Shown: piece by piece, positions 26,701-42,172 of the stretch | How the letters are laid out: each line of letters begins with the position of its first letter | Position numbering within the stretch: the first letter of the stretch is position 1 | Assembly (NCBI GenBank): GCA_030620095.1 | Contig: JAUTXW010002189.1 | Coordinates: 255,001-319,000, forward strand | DNA from: Kuschelorhynchus macadamiae | Taxonomy: Eukaryota; Arthropoda; Insecta; Coleoptera; Curculionidae | DNA: 64,000 bases | Direction of reading: 5' to 3' | Program-made: the position numbers and the translations under genes | The notes under the pieces: model-generated | Seen by the model: the letters and a program-made list of their open reading frames with translations, nothing else | What the model was told of the DNA's origin: nothing | Database searches by the model: none

Positions 26701-29700
26701 TTGTTAATTAATATTAATAAAATGATGCAATCGAATCAAGTTTAAATACGTAATTTATTTTTTAATTTCCATGTGAAATACAAACTTGATGATTTTGTAT
26801 ACAGTTACTCGCAGCTCCAATCTTGAAAACCCCTAGATATGTATTTACAGTTGAAAGGCAAAATATCAAAAATCGTAATTTTCATATTTAAAAACCACGA
26901 GATATTGATTTTTCGAATCACATTTTATAAACTCGTACTGTCACGCGAACTCTATACTTCTTTACTAAACATGTAATACCAAACAAAAAGTTTACATATT
27001 TTTTATTAACAAATTATGTACAGGGTTTTCGGTTATATTTTGAACGGGGTCTACACGCTTTATTTGTAGAGATAGAAAAAAATGTTAAATTCGAAACTTG
27101 TTGAGTTCTATCTGAACCGCCAGAATTTTCTAAAAGGATTAACAAATGACAATTGCAAATTAAATTAAAATTGAGCATCGACTTTGTTATTTTAAATGAA
27201 ACACCATGTATATTTTTAATTCGTTTGAAAGAATATTTTTTCGTATTTCAAAAATATATACTTTGTCTATGTTCAGACTAACGGTTTTCACATAAATTTG
27301 GTCTAAAATCTGAAAAAATCAAGTGCTCTGGCTCATAGTAAATTTAACATAAGCGGCTTTGATTTCAATTGCTTTTATTTTAACATGGCCATTTTGTCAC
27401 TGGTTTTGAACACCTGATTTACTTAATTTCTTAATTATAGGGTATTCTGATAAAGAAAAAGCAATTATTTTACTGCATATACATAATTTAATTTAATTTA
27501 TTTAATAACAAATAACAATAATAAAATCTTTAAAAATCATTTATAATTTAACACATATTTACCGTTTATTTTCTCCGGGACTTACTTACAAATATTAAAT
27601 GATTTAAATTGAGTTTAATGACTTATTTGTATAAAACAATTATCTGAATAATAATAGATGTTTTAATTTTGATACCGGGAAGAAAACGAAGCTACATGTT
27701 TTTTTTTAAACATTTTAAAACAAGGATACTAAATATGAAGTAACAATGAATAAACAAAAACGATATTATTTATGGAATAGATTTTATTTAGTCTATCCAA
27801 TTCCCGTTATTTTTGAAACTATTTCTAAGTTCTCTCTAAATGTACCAGTTATCGCTTGAAATGTAAAATCTGGATTATTTTCGTTTAAACTATTTGTTTC
27901 GGCTTGCAATTTTAAAGTCATTCCCGAGTCGTTGGTGGTCTGTTATAGTAAACTTTATTTTTAAGGTATCCTCAAAGAAAGAAATCCAGAGGCGAAAGGT
28001 TTGGGCTATTCGCAGGCCAAGTTATGACACCGTGTCTCCCCTATCCATAAATCATATTTATTATTATTCTGTAACTTTAATAATATTATGACAAGGGGTC
28101 CCATCGTGGTGAAAAATAATATTATTATAAAGCTGAAGAGGTAACTCTTCCAGAGCTTGTTCTGTCTCATTTCGTAATAAATTTAAATATATCTTTGGCC
28201 ATTTAAAAAATCATGAATGCCTATAGGCCCCAAAGTTTTCTTTCCTGCCGCACCAAACCAAAATTTCGGCGCTGAATTTTTACAATTTGTTTCTTCTGGG
28301 GATTGGTAGTTGCCCAGAAGTGTTTATTTCCCCAAATGAACATCCCCGCCGTAGAAAATATAGCTTCATCTGTAAGAAGCATTTACTTGGCGAAATTTTC
28401 ATCTCACTGCATCCTTGCCAACATTTCCCGGCAAAACGCAGCCCTCTGTATTTTGTTATTGTATTTAAGTCTGTTAAGTTCTGAACCGGTCTAAAATTAT
28501 AATCTCTATACATGTAATGTTTTAGAGTTTCGTGAACTTTCCATATTTTCTCATTCAAATTTAATACAGCTTCTGGGATTGATCGTTCTGGATCCTCTAT
28601 AAAATATACTTTTAATATAAACTTACTTTAAAATTAATAATAATTAAAAATTACCTTCAAAATATAACAATATTTGCATATCTCTTTCTTCATTTCTAGT
28701 GACTGTTCGCTTTTTTCTTGTCACAGTCTTTCTGTTTTCAAAATGTTTCACAATATAATAGATTGCAGATGTTGATGGAGCAACTAAACTAGGATACGCC
28801 ATTCTATGTTGGTTTCGTATTTCACGGTAATTATTTACCCGAAAGTATATTTTCAAAATATTTGCTTTTTCTTCGTCAGAATACCCCATACTTAAAAAAT
28901 TAAGTAAATCAGGTGCCTAAAACCAGTGACAAAATGGCCATGTCAAGATAAAAACAATTGAAATCAAAGCCGCCTATGGTAAATTTACTATGAGCCAGAG
29001 CACTTGATTTTTCCAGATTTTAGATCAAATTTATGCGATAACCATTGGTCTGAACATAGACAAAGTATATATTTTTGAAATCAGAAAAAAATGTTCTTTC
29101 CAACAAATTAAAAATATACAGGGTATCTTATTTAAAATAACAAAGTCTAAGAATAAAGCGTGTAGACCCTGTTCAAAATATACCCCTGTACAGAGCTTTC
29201 GTTTATATTGTGACATCTAGTTAATAGACACAAAAAAAATTTAAACACAAAAGTAAGAGGATTTTTTTGTATTATCTTTTAGGTGTATCAAAAAAAAATT
29301 AAAAACCATTAGAAAGTTGAAAATATACATAATCTAGATATTTTTTAAATGGGACATCATTAAATGCGCCTTTTCTTACCGATTATAAATATACCAGGTT
29401 TGTTACCTTTATCTTGAAACACAATCGCGAAAATTGACAAAAAGCTTTCTCTTCTAATAAATCATAAGACCAATCAGAATACAGTATACTAAGCACGCAA
29501 AAATTGTCCGCCGCGCTTTGGCTCGTTTCCGCTAACAAGCCTCCGGATTAACGTGGCTCGGTTTATGAGTCGAGGAACTCTTCGTCCGAACTACTGGATG
29601 TCCGAACTAAAGGGATGTGCATGCATATATGCGAAATTTCAGGTCAACCGAAGAGAAGTGCAAATATTCTGATATAACTAGGTAGTATTTCCCATATATT

Positions 29701-32700
29701 TAGCATTGCCGAATACGAATCAAGATGTCCATTAAGCTTAGGTCACACTGATCTGGCCGGAATCGGCGTTGGAACAATGCGTTCACACTGTAGCTGTATT
29801 TCCGGATACGGATGGGTCGACGGCGGCTTGTATTCGTACATTTCCATCTATTATTTATTCAGTCGGTGTTATTACGTCGGTATTTTTTTAAATCAATGGA
29901 GTCCAGTTCTGACAAACATATGATGTTGGTGCTCTAGAAGTAGATTAAGAAAAAAATAATAAAAAAAGAGAAAAGATCACGGATCATGAAATAATATAGG
30001 ATACTTTTCAAATGTTGGTTATTACCGAGAAGGTCAGAAAATGTCTTACAGTGCGCCCAATAAACTGCTTAGGACATTTTTTCAAAGATATTACAGAAAC
30101 TATCACCTAAAAAAAATTAAATTTGTGAAGAAATGTGTACTAGTCGAGTATGGAATGAACAATTGTTGTTATTTTTAAAAATAGAATACATACTTATACA
30201 CTAGGTATGTTGAAACGAGACAGGTCACGTATTTCGACAATGCTTAAGTTGAATAAAAATTTATGACACAAACAGTATTCCTAGAGATAAAATTCCTGTG
30301 GCTGTTCATTGAAACACCCTAGTACAGTGGTTATCAACCTTTTTCAAATTGCGGAACCCCAAAGTAGTTATGAGGAACCCCTAACACCCCAGAAGAACAA
30401 ATTCGCCTACAAGTCCATAGATCGTCATCAAAAAGTCTATTATTACGAAGATTTTTTTATTAAACAAAAATAAAAAATTAGACAATACAGGGCTTAATAA
30501 TAAAAACGAGAAATAAACATACAAATCCAATAAACATACAAATCCATCTAGTAACAAGCATTTTTTAGTCAAGAAGTTATGTCATACATTAAAAAATAAC
30601 ATTTTAATATTAATGAGACGATTGCACTTTCTTCTTCGAGACTAGTTTGTCGAAATATATTTGAATATTGGACAGAATAATCCTCATATTGGCTTCTGCA
30701 TTCCAATTCCTGTTTGTATTTGAGGTTGGTATATTTTTAAAGACCCATTTCACAATGATAGGAGACTGCTCGAAAACTCCAGCAAAGTCGCCGGGTTGAA
30801 AGTGTCTTTCAAATTTTCATCTGTCGATATATCGATGAGTCCCTCTGTTTGTTTGACAGTCAGATTAAGAACCTCCATTGATAAAGTAAATGGTTTTCTA
30901 AGCCAGGTGAGATTATGTCTTTGTATGGGGAATTATTACCTTATTCAAAGTTACAGTGCTCGTAAGTGATACTTGATCTCTGAGGCAATATCTGTCAATA
31001 GAGGAGACTGAGATTCCGATACAAAATCGTGATGATTCGGAAAATATTCTGCCTTTCTCGGCGCAGGATTCCCAAAATTGTATTTTTCTTAGTTTTCAAG
31101 CCTAGAGAAAAAAAGTATAAAATTGACGGTCTTTTACGTAACCTCGGTCATACACCTTTAAGGCTGCCTCCATACATGTGTAACCTCAACCCTATTGAAC
31201 TTATATGGACAGGAGTAAAAAAATATATTCGAGAGCGCAACACCGGTGAACTTTCAATTAAAGATTTAAATAAAATAACATTAGAAGCGATTGACTCAAT
31301 ATCGGCTGAAAATTGGAAATCGTATGTTAAACATTTTCGTTCTATTGAAGATAAATACTGGGAAGTAGATGGCAACATTGAAACGGTTATTGATGATTTA
31401 GTTATCACACTGGGATCGTCAAGTAGTGACGACGAAGCGTCATCATTTTCAGAGGAAGGCAACGATTTAGAAGGAATCGAACCATTAGAATCACAGCCGT
31501 CAACCTCAAAAATGGTTTAGTTTTTTTTCGGGTATGCCAAAAGCGACCGTCTGTCATATTACTTTGTACAGGGGGCGTCATTGTGAAGTACTATACAGGG
31601 CGTTTTCTAATTGCGTGCTAATGTTAAAGAGGATTCTTGGACCTTTTTAAGAAAAAAGTTTAATATGAACCTAAAAGTCTTCACTTTGGAGATACAGGGT
31701 TTTAAAAAAACATTTTTTTTAAATCCTAATTCTGATGCTATTATAGATAAACAACTGTGTGAAATTTGATACACGTGTTTTGTGCATAAAAGTGTATCTT
31801 TTATTAACAATCAATTTTTGAAATTTCTACCAGTGGCGTGCATATGTAATTAACCTGGGTAAATCCGTGTGTTCCTTAATGCATAGAAGACTTGTATCAA
31901 ATTTCATGCAGTTATCTGCAATAGTATCAGAATTGGGATGAAAAAATTTTTTCTTTTTAAACTTTCCCATCCTGTATCTCAAAAGTTAAGACTTTTAGTA
32001 CATAAAAACACCCCCATTAACATCAGCACGCAATTAGGAAACGCCCTGTATAGTACTTCACAATGACGGCCCCTGTATAAAGTAATGTGACAAACGGAGA
32101 CAGACGGCCACTTTTGGCATGCCCGAGTAGCCCAAAGTCGAACTGCATAAATTAAAATTTTGATAAACTTCGTTAACTGGATCTGATGCTGGCTGAGGCC
32201 CTTGTAAAATCTGGACTTGTAAATCGTGTATCACTATACTGGGTGGTCCAATAATAGTGGACGTAGGCAGTAGCCCGGGAACCGTTCATGACAGAACTCA
32301 AGAAAAAATATATTTTTAGGTAAATCGATCAAGAAAAATCAAAATTAAATCATTTTAAAATTCGAAAGTTCGCCGTTTTTGCAACATAGAGATATAGAAG
32401 TGCGGTACACGAAAGAAAACAGACAAATATAGATATAAAGGTTCGTTAAGCATAATTACATTTTTTAATTATCTGAAGTGCGTATAGTCAAAAAGGAGTG
32501 CCATATTATTTAAAGAACGACGGGACACCACTGGTTTAAAGAGATTTCTTAGACGACCTTCCTAAACCGATTGACTCCGCCCGGTTTTCTTTCTTGTCCC
32601 GCACTTTAACACACTGGCCACTCGGAGCACTAGCATCCACCCACACACGTAAATCCGTAGGACATATATTCAGGACTATATTTTCTAACTTTGCTTTTTT

Positions 32701-35700
32701 TATTGACATTCTCAACAAAACTTTATGTTAAAAGTAACTTAATTAAACACATTTGAAGAGGCATGTTTTTTTCACTTTTATTTAATATATAGTTGTGGAA
32801 GCATTACTAAAACTAATAAAATATAAACATGAATAATATAAACCGTTAACTAAAAAATACAAAAAAAGTTTGATAGTTTGTCATTTCTAATTCTATTTCT
32901 TAAAAATAATTTTATTATTCTTAAACAAGAGAAATTTCGGTCACACGAAGCACTAGAAACTGGGATTGTTACAGAAATAGCTTATATTTTCTTTGTTTTA
33001 ATTAGGTAAGTCAGCTTATATTTGGGATTCTTACAAGTAGAGATATTTTGTGTTGTTGTGGTTTGAGTATTTTATTTCGTTAAACATATTGTGCTTGTAT
33101 GAGCGTATTGTATAATATATTTAGACAGGCCAATGGGAGGGGCAGATGATAAAAAGGGGGGCCGCGCCCCCCCTTGTCTACGTCCTTGCGCACCATAGTT
33201 AGGCCAACTGAAGCTCCTAGTTTCGCAATGTCAAAGATAAAGTAAATAAAACTTATTTATTAAATATTTAAAAAATCAATGTTCTTCTAATGTCACCGCA
33301 CTTTTAGAACGCTGCTTTTTGAAGCAAGGCAACATATAATTACAAGATTTCAACCATATCAACAATTACACAATAATACATTAAAACACATGCAGTAGTG
33401 AAGCTAAGAAAAGCTTGGTACCTAATGAAAATTTTAATTGAATTAATTTCTGGGTTAAAATATTTTTTAGTACATTAATTGCTTTAATATTAAAGTTTAT
33501 TGTAGTTTCACGACCCGCTATTGGTTTTTAAGCCACGCCGGTCACGTGACCCTGTAACAAACTTTAATGTAAACTATTATATTGTTTTACTATAAGGATT
33601 CCATGACAATGAAAGTGGGATGGTCTAATACGACAGTGGTCTAATACGTGCAGTTGTCGATCGGGGTTGCCATATCTAACTAAAACTTTTGTTACTGGTG
33701 TAATCTGATCTGAGGCTTTGGGTATTTTAGCTTGTATTTTACTATTTTGCAATAAAAGTAATTTCTTTATACTGCTTAGAAATTAATACTGGAAAAACAT
33801 TACTATTCTTTGTATAAAAATTTTATTGAATCATGTTTAAACATATTCACCGTAATATAAATTGGTATAAACATAGGAGTTCCTGGCTAGGCTTGGCATC
33901 GTCGTACGATCGAACTTATACTCTGAGGTAATCTTGGCAGTGACTAAATATGTAAATAATGAACTCTATTTTTATTCTTACTCTAAGCAGAAACCTATAT
34001 TCGGAAACAAATTATTCCTTATTTGGGAATAACAAAGTCACCTTAACACCATGTGTTTTTTCAGACTAAATCTCCTTGTGAAAAAGTCATCCGCAGGGAC
34101 ATAGCACGTACCTACCCGGAACATGACTTCTTTAAAGAGAAAGATGGACTGGGACAAGAATCTCTTTTTAATGTTATTAAGGCATACTCATTACACGATC
34201 GTGAGGTAGGATACTGTCAGGGATCTGGATTTATCGTCGGGTTGCTTCTTATGCAGGTAAGGTAATTTGACCGAGTTTATTTTTTTGTTTAACAATCTAT
34301 TTTATTTCAATGCGTATTAATGATACCGAACAAATATAAAATCTAATATTTTTATTACTCAATACTATCATAGAAATATACTAAACGCCAACTTTGATAA
34401 AATTTCTAAGATGTTTTTCTTGTTAATAAATCAAGATGTGTAGATGTTTTTATTGTAACGTTGCACATCTATTCTCTATTCTATCGACTAAGAAATGTTC
34501 CGTTGTTTTATGTTCGTCGATCGGTGCCCTGGTAATATATACAGGGTAAAACATGAAGTTATGATTTTTTCTCCAAAGTTACATGGGGCTTCCCAGAATG
34601 TAAGTGGGGATTACATATACATTTTGTAGCCTAAAGTAGCCTAAATAAATTACTTTTTGATTCGTTGTTGTACTTTGCTCCTATTGGAAGGTACAGGGTC
34701 TGAAAAGTAAATTGTTTTTTTTTAAGATATTACGATATTTTACTTTTTGCCTGCGGATAAATAATACAGTAAACGCAGATTAAATTTTGTTGCAAATTTA
34801 CACAAACCAACAAAAATAAACACGGATATCTTGGACTCCACCTTTTGAAAGAATTAATGCTTCGACTTGAAGTGGCGCATTTGCTATGCAATGTTATATT
34901 TGTGGACGACAATGTGAGACTAAACATATTGTAAAAGATTTCTTTAAAATATTTAAATTGCGCGAATAGTATGACCCCGTAAATTCACCCGATATAAATC
35001 CAATAGAACCTTGTTTTTTTATCTTTGTCTAGCTGTGAGCAGACCACGAAGGCCGAAGGTCTAAGTACTAGGTACCGTGGTGGCTTTAGGTGAAGACAGG
35101 GAAAATTTATTGATTCGGTATTTAAAGACTTGCAAATTCGGAGAAGAGGGAAAGGCATTTGCTGGTAATACATTCCATAATCCTTGGTCTTTGCAGTTGG
35201 CCGGTGAAGGGATGCATGTGAGTTGATGCTCCTGTCCCCCTGGCAGCAACGGCCAATGGATGATAATTCATTAGAACAGAATCTGTGCAAATATCTGTAA
35301 AACAGAGACAGATCGCTCACAATTCGACGATAGTCTGTGATGCAACCTTCCTTGTGATGTTTGGGTCATCAACCAGGAGAAGAGCTCTTCTTTGGACAGC
35401 ATCAAGGATATTAAGGATGTTCGAGCAATACTCAAGGCTGGGTCTGATTTGCGAAGTGTAAGGGTACACAAGTTGGCAGAAGAAAAGTATTTTCGAGCTC
35501 GGAAAAGCAAAACAATTTCTTCGCGGCTGAGGTGGCAATTAAGGTGCTGTGACCATGCCAGCGAAGATCTTTCGGAAAATGATACCAACTAAGCTAAAGG
35601 AATCTTTGGATTCAAACATTTGATTGATTATTCATTTGAATGTTGTGGGTATAAACTGGACAAGGTTCTTTGCTCCCTATTCTACGATTTTAATAAGGTC

Positions 35701-38700
35701 CTCGGTTAGAGATAAAGTCATTACTTTACACCTATCAACAATTTCAGCCTTGGAGACAAGTTTTGAAGATTGTATATATTGGAGTCGAGTGTACTATCAT
35801 CAACAGCTATGAATAGAATTACTGGTAGAAGAAAGCAGATCACTCATATTACAGAAGAACTTTTGTTGGAGAGAAAAGTGGCAATCCAAGTACAAAGTTT
35901 TGGAGGAAGACCATATCCACGAAGTTTGTTAAGAAGTGCGTCATGCCAGACTTGATAAAATGTTTTGGATATGTCGAGGGCTGTAATTTAGGGTTCCCCG
36001 TCGAATTCGATGGACTGATTCCAGTTGTGGGTTGCGAAGGTAAGAATGTCTGCTATCGATCTTTTGTGACCGTATTGCCTGTCGTTGATAGGTTTATACT
36101 TTTCATGGCAATTTAAAAGATCGTTGTATGATATATATATTGCAGGGGAATGGAAGAACGGAGAAATAGAAGACTGATAAGGCTCTGGGTGAGTAGTGAG
36201 AAAGAAGTCTAATGAATTTTGGCTATGTGTGACAATGCGTAGGAAGTACGTAGGTTCTCTGCTGAAGTTGGTAAAAGATTGGCTGATTGCAAAGGCTTCT
36301 GCTACTTTAACTTGGGGATCGATTTTAATAGACGTGAACGTTAAAGTCGCCAAGGATAAAGATTTCAGAGGAAGGGAATTCAGAAATTAGGAAATCCACT
36401 TTAGCAGAAAGAAAGTCGAAGAGCTCGTTGAAGGAATTATCTGAGGAAGAGAGATAGATATACATAAAATAAATTTGGTGGAAGTTCAGAGGGCTATTTT
36501 GAGCCACAGGATATCGGATCTGTTCGATTAAAGATTCAAAAATGTGGTACAGGATAGATTACTACGAACATAGGCGTAAACGCCACTGTTCAGTCGGAAT
36601 GATGAAAGAAATTCATAGCCTGGAAAGAAGACGTGATTGGTTGCATTTTTAGGGCTATTTTGGATTCAGTTGGGAAGATAATATGAGGCTTGCAGGATTG
36701 GAGATAGTGGTGAACAGAGATATTTGTGTATTGATTCCGGAATAATTTACTTGAGGAACATCCATAATCATTTTTTCATATAACATTGTTCGCCTCGGGT
36801 AAAATAAAGAAGAAGATAGAAATACAAGAAAAGAAAGAAAAGAGAAGGAGAAGGAAATCCGACTCATACACACAGGACCGGAAACACCATAAATACTCCA
36901 CCATTCTCTGGAATATGTATGTTGGGATATGCTTGGGCAGTGTCTACAAAACACGGCATTAGCAACCTGAAAACTGCCGAAAACTAAGAGATTCAGGAAG
37001 AATAGCTACATATCGAATAGCGAAAAATTGACAACTATACGGCAAGTATGCCACGCCGCAAAGTGGTGAGAATTGGCCAACAAGATGAATTCATTGGAAA
37101 TCCTGGATTTGAACTGGCACAAAATAAAATCTTTTAAATTTAATTTACGTTTACTTTATTGTTTATTCGACAGTGAAAAAATAATTGCAATGGAAAATAT
37201 CTAAATTCTTGAAACAAAACACGAAAATTTGTATTAAACCCTGTAACTTCCAAAAGGCACAAGGTATAATAATTAAACGAAAAATCAGTTTATAGAGGAC
37301 ACTACAAAAGCAGATATATTAATATTGTAGGAAATAGTGAGACTGCTTGAAGAACTTAACAGAAATAATTCTTTTTTAAAGCCTAAGTAATACTTCTAGT
37401 ACAAATACCTTGGCTTAGAGTTATACAACAATTCTTCTTACTTGTTAAAAACAGCTGAAGCAAGTAACAGTGCTAGAAGTAATAATCCTAGATATTGTCT
37501 AACATGTTTTAATATTAACCAGATCTTGGGAAAAAATCCAATTGAATTTTTCAAAATTTTCTTTTACAAAGCCGCTTCCAAATTCAAAAGAAGGTCTGAC
37601 GGTGAGTAAATAAGTAGTTGTGTTCGCATTACATCTAGTGGTTTGTTTAGATTTCATTTTATTAAACTCCCTAAATAACTGTTGTAATATACATATTTAT
37701 TTCCCTGTCTAAGTGTTTGATGGAATATTTTAAATAATAGCATTTTATCGAAATAAAGGAAATATTTTCATTTTATCATAAAAGTGTTTATATATTGTGC
37801 TAGTACGAGAGCTTCCTACCCTGTCTTCTCTATCACGCAAACGGAGCATTATAGAATATATTTATTTCATTTCTGCAACATTTTAATCCTACCAGTGTAA
37901 TTGGACACTCAATTTTGTGCCGTAACGAGATGATTTTTTATCCCAAAGTTCTGGATATTATCATTACCACAAACCGCAGAGAAAAATATGGGTCAACTAA
38001 GGTGAAAATCGCCAGTGGCCAGCTTAATAATCAAGGTTTAAATTGATGAAAATAAAGTGTTTTCAAATAATTTAACTTATTTTTTTTTCGTTCCTAAACC
38101 TATTGTACACCGTCCATTTTATAGGTAAACCGAGAATAAAATAAGGCTAATAAAAATTTTATTATAATTTTAGAAACGTTTTGGAATGGTACTACAACCA
38201 CACTCATGAAACTTTAAATAAATGTAAATAGTACTGTGGTTTTAGAGTTTCGAAATATTGTATGTTTATAAATAGCAGGGTTGTAGATAAGGAGTGGTTT
38301 TCGGTTTCAAGTGAAATTGTAATAATCAATGTTTTCTTAAATTATGCTGCTTAGAACATGTGGAAATTTTGGGTTGAAAAATTTTATTATAGAGAGTGTT
38401 TTAAAAACATAACCAATCTCTTAAGGGTTTCCTTGGCTTAAAATACGACAAAATGTTATATACACATTAGGCCCAAAACGGTTTCATTTTTAAGATACAA
38501 GTTGTTAAGGAAATGTTTTTTTATTTGGTTTCTTCCCCAAAACCGGAATATTAGCTTAAAGCGAAACTCGGTGTAATAAAAACACCACAAAAATGTATTG
38601 GTTTTTACCACTATCCGGTCATAACTTTTTTGATATTGGAATTTTGACAATTTGATATTTGGCAGTTATTCTCTGATGAACGAAAAAGATATCCTTAGGT

Positions 38701-40938
38701 AGTGAAGTGAATAAATAAGTCCAATTATATTCCTGATATTTTAAATTTAAATAATGCAGAACATCATTTGAATCAATTTGAAATTCAGGAAATTTATTTT
38801 ATTCTTAGTAATAGTATTAAAGAATGTGTTGGAATATTAATAGCATTGACTTTTTGTGCGAGATAAAGGCAAGTACCAAAGCTTAATTTCCGTGGTTACT
38901 CATGTCAAATAACTATAATTTTTGACATTTCTAATTAAGTCGGGTTGCCTTTAGGGTTCCTCTTTTATAGAAGAAAATAAATTATTTCAAATTAAGAGTA
39001 TTTTTAGTTTTTTATATAATCAGAGAATTGCCGTACATGAAATTGTCAGAATTGGCAACACGAAGAAAATTCATGACCAAAAAGTGGTAAAAGAAAATGT
39101 ATTATACTGTAATTACTGCACAGGTACCGAGTTCAATCTAACAAATCTGTCTAAATGTACAGGATGATCTTCTACAATGTTACCCCCTCTAACTTTCTTA
39201 TTATTCAAGACAGAAAAAAATTAAAAAATTGGTATGTAGGGTTACTACTTTAGTTTTTGCACACACCTAGAAATCAAGTTTATTTTTAATAATATACAGA
39301 AGGGAGCAAAGAGTTTTTAAAATGGAACGACCTGTATATAATGGCATTTTTGGATTCTACTAAAAATTCTATGAATATTTTATATTTGAAATTATATTGG
39401 AAAATTTGACACTGTAGAAGGCTTGACATTCTTTGTTTGATGAGTGTCCAGTGTATTTTAATATAGACCAAAAATTGCATTTTTTCGTTTTATTATAACT
39501 TGATCCGTTGACATATTTTACAGTTCTACAAAAGGGTGGTGGGACCTGCTCCCCTCCTCCCCACGTGAAATTTACAATGTGATGTTATAACACAAAATTT
39601 TATAAAAATGTGCCACCTCTCTGAAATGAAAGTTGATGTAAGATTTTTATTGACCCCGTTCTTTCAAATGAGATTTGGTGAGATTTTGAGAGTAACTAAT
39701 CATATAGTACTGCTTCCAGTCGAAGAGAATCCAAATAAATCAATTCGTAAAATATTTGAGGTACTATTAAAAGTTCTGGACCCCCGTATATTGATTGAGA
39801 TGAACATTATTTGTTGATGTCTGTTAAAACTAGACTAATAAATATGGCAATTTTTAATTTTTATTATATTTGAAATACCCGTAACAAGAAAGTTACAGGG
39901 GGTAACATATAGCCTTCTACGGTGTCAAATACAAAATATTCATAGAATTTTTAGTAGAATCCAAAAAATGCAATTATGTACAGGGCGTTCCATGCAACAA
40001 AAAATGCAACTTTGGGGTCCCCCTGTATATTAATAAAGGCAAACATGATTTCTATGTGTGTGCAAACACTAGAGTAGTAACCCTACATACCAACTTTTTA
40101 ATTTTTTTTCTAGTTTGAATAATAAGAAAGTTAGAGAGGGGTAACATTATATGGATCACCCTGTACAACAAAAACACATTATGTATCTTAAAAACGAAAC
40201 CGTTGTGGACCTATTTGCATATAACATTTTCGTTTTATTTTATGTTCGATTTTATGCCAAGCCAAGGAATCTCGCATTAAGCAATGACCATCGTAAGCCC
40301 AGCTACGGCCTGAAAATAGGTTATTAAAAGCGATATAAAAATACAGTCGTTAATTAATTACAAATATGTTTAAGTTATTCTTATAAAATTCTTAATGTTC
40401 CGTTTGCAATATATACAAATAAATATAACCATCTTATTGATAATCGATACCTTATAGATGCCTGAAGAAGAAACATTCGCTGTATTAGTGAGAATTATGC
40501 AAGATTACCGAATGCGCGACATGTTCAAACCGAGCATGGCCGAACTTGGAGTCTGCATGTTCCAGCTCGAAAGTCTAGTCGGCGAACTATTACCTGACCT
40601 AAACCAGCATTTCCAGTCGCAAAATTTTCACACCTCAATGTACGCTTCAAGCTGGTTCTTGACGCTGTTTACTACCGCTCTTAGTCTACCCTTAGCTTGT
40701 AGAATTATGGATGTGTTTCTCTCAGAAGGAATGGAGATCATATTCAAGGTCGCCTTGTCTATGCTGACGCTCGGCAAAGATGATCTGATGTCGCTTGACA
40801 TGGAAGGAATGTTAAAGGTATGATAAATTGTGATACTTAATTTTATAATTTTATAAATTACTTAATTTTTTCGTGATATTTGATTTTTGCTTATCTTAAG
40901 AGCGGATCGAAAAGTGTGTAGTACTCGTACCCCGTCTT

Positions 40939-40970
<32 letters not shown>

Positions 40971-42116
40971 CTGCACTTTAATTATTTGTCTAATATGTCT
41001 TTTGTGAGCATTTTGTTTAAATGCACTATAAGAGGTTAGGTCACAACTTGTCCAGTAATTTTTTAAAGGCGCTAACACCTGGAGCATATACAATATCTTC
41101 AGTCAACTTGTTCCAGTTTTTCACTACGCGATTATTTAAGGAGAGGCCACATAAATGGTGATTTAAGCTCGTAGTAAACACATTCATGTCACATGAGTAG
41201 CTGCCTTGTAGTATTTTAAAGACCTCACTGCACTTAGCCGTTCTTTACAGTATTGTTTCTAAAATATCAATATCTTTTTGAAAATAGGGTGAACATGAGA
41301 GAGCAATGCATCTTCAAGAATAGGTCTGATGATAGATTTATAGAGATTAATGGACAGACTTTCTGAAATGTGTTTGAATGCTGTTCTTATGAGATAGACG
41401 AGTAAGTTAGCTCGCTATACAACTCTCAACGACCTGGGATTCCCATTTTAGGTCCGAAGTCGTCATGACTCCAAAACCTATTTGTCCTTGTACTGTTTTC
41501 AAACGAACATCAATCAGCGAATACAACAAGTGGGAATTGTTGTAGTCGATATGTGCAGCGCTCAGCATTTATTCATATGCAGTTCTAGTTTTCCAATGTA
41601 ACTAATGTCTTCAGTTATTTCCCCTTGGTGAAATCACAGAAAATCTTTGTATCGTCAGTATACGAACTTATTCGACATAACGTGTCCTAGAACAAGTCCG
41701 AGATGTATATAAAAAACCATTACCATACCCATCACCGAACATTGTGACACTCCAATAAAGATATTATGCTTTGTGGATAGATGTCCATTAATCCTCATTT
41801 GAAACTTTCTGGTTGCTAAATAGTTCCCAATCTACTTTACCAGTTTCCCACTTCATAATGCTTGATTATCAATCTTCGAGAGGGCATGCACCGTGTCGAA
41901 TAATTTTTCAGAGTCCACATCCATCCACTGGATAGTTTTCATCCATTACTTTTGTCTATGTTTCCAGGTTGTACATGGGGTTGGTAGTCACAGATTTATA
42001 AGTCAAGAACCCATTCTGATTATAGTTTGTGAGAATGATTTTTGTGTCATACGTTTGCAAGGGATGGATGTTAGGCTTAAAGGCCTACAGTGGCCAGCTG
42101 CAAGTTTCTTCCCTTT

Positions 42117-42172
<56 letters not shown>

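Noticed and set aside
34053..34064. Start of a separate gene at 34053
   Set aside because: These bases are the polypyrimidine tract and AG acceptor of Evi5 exon 3.
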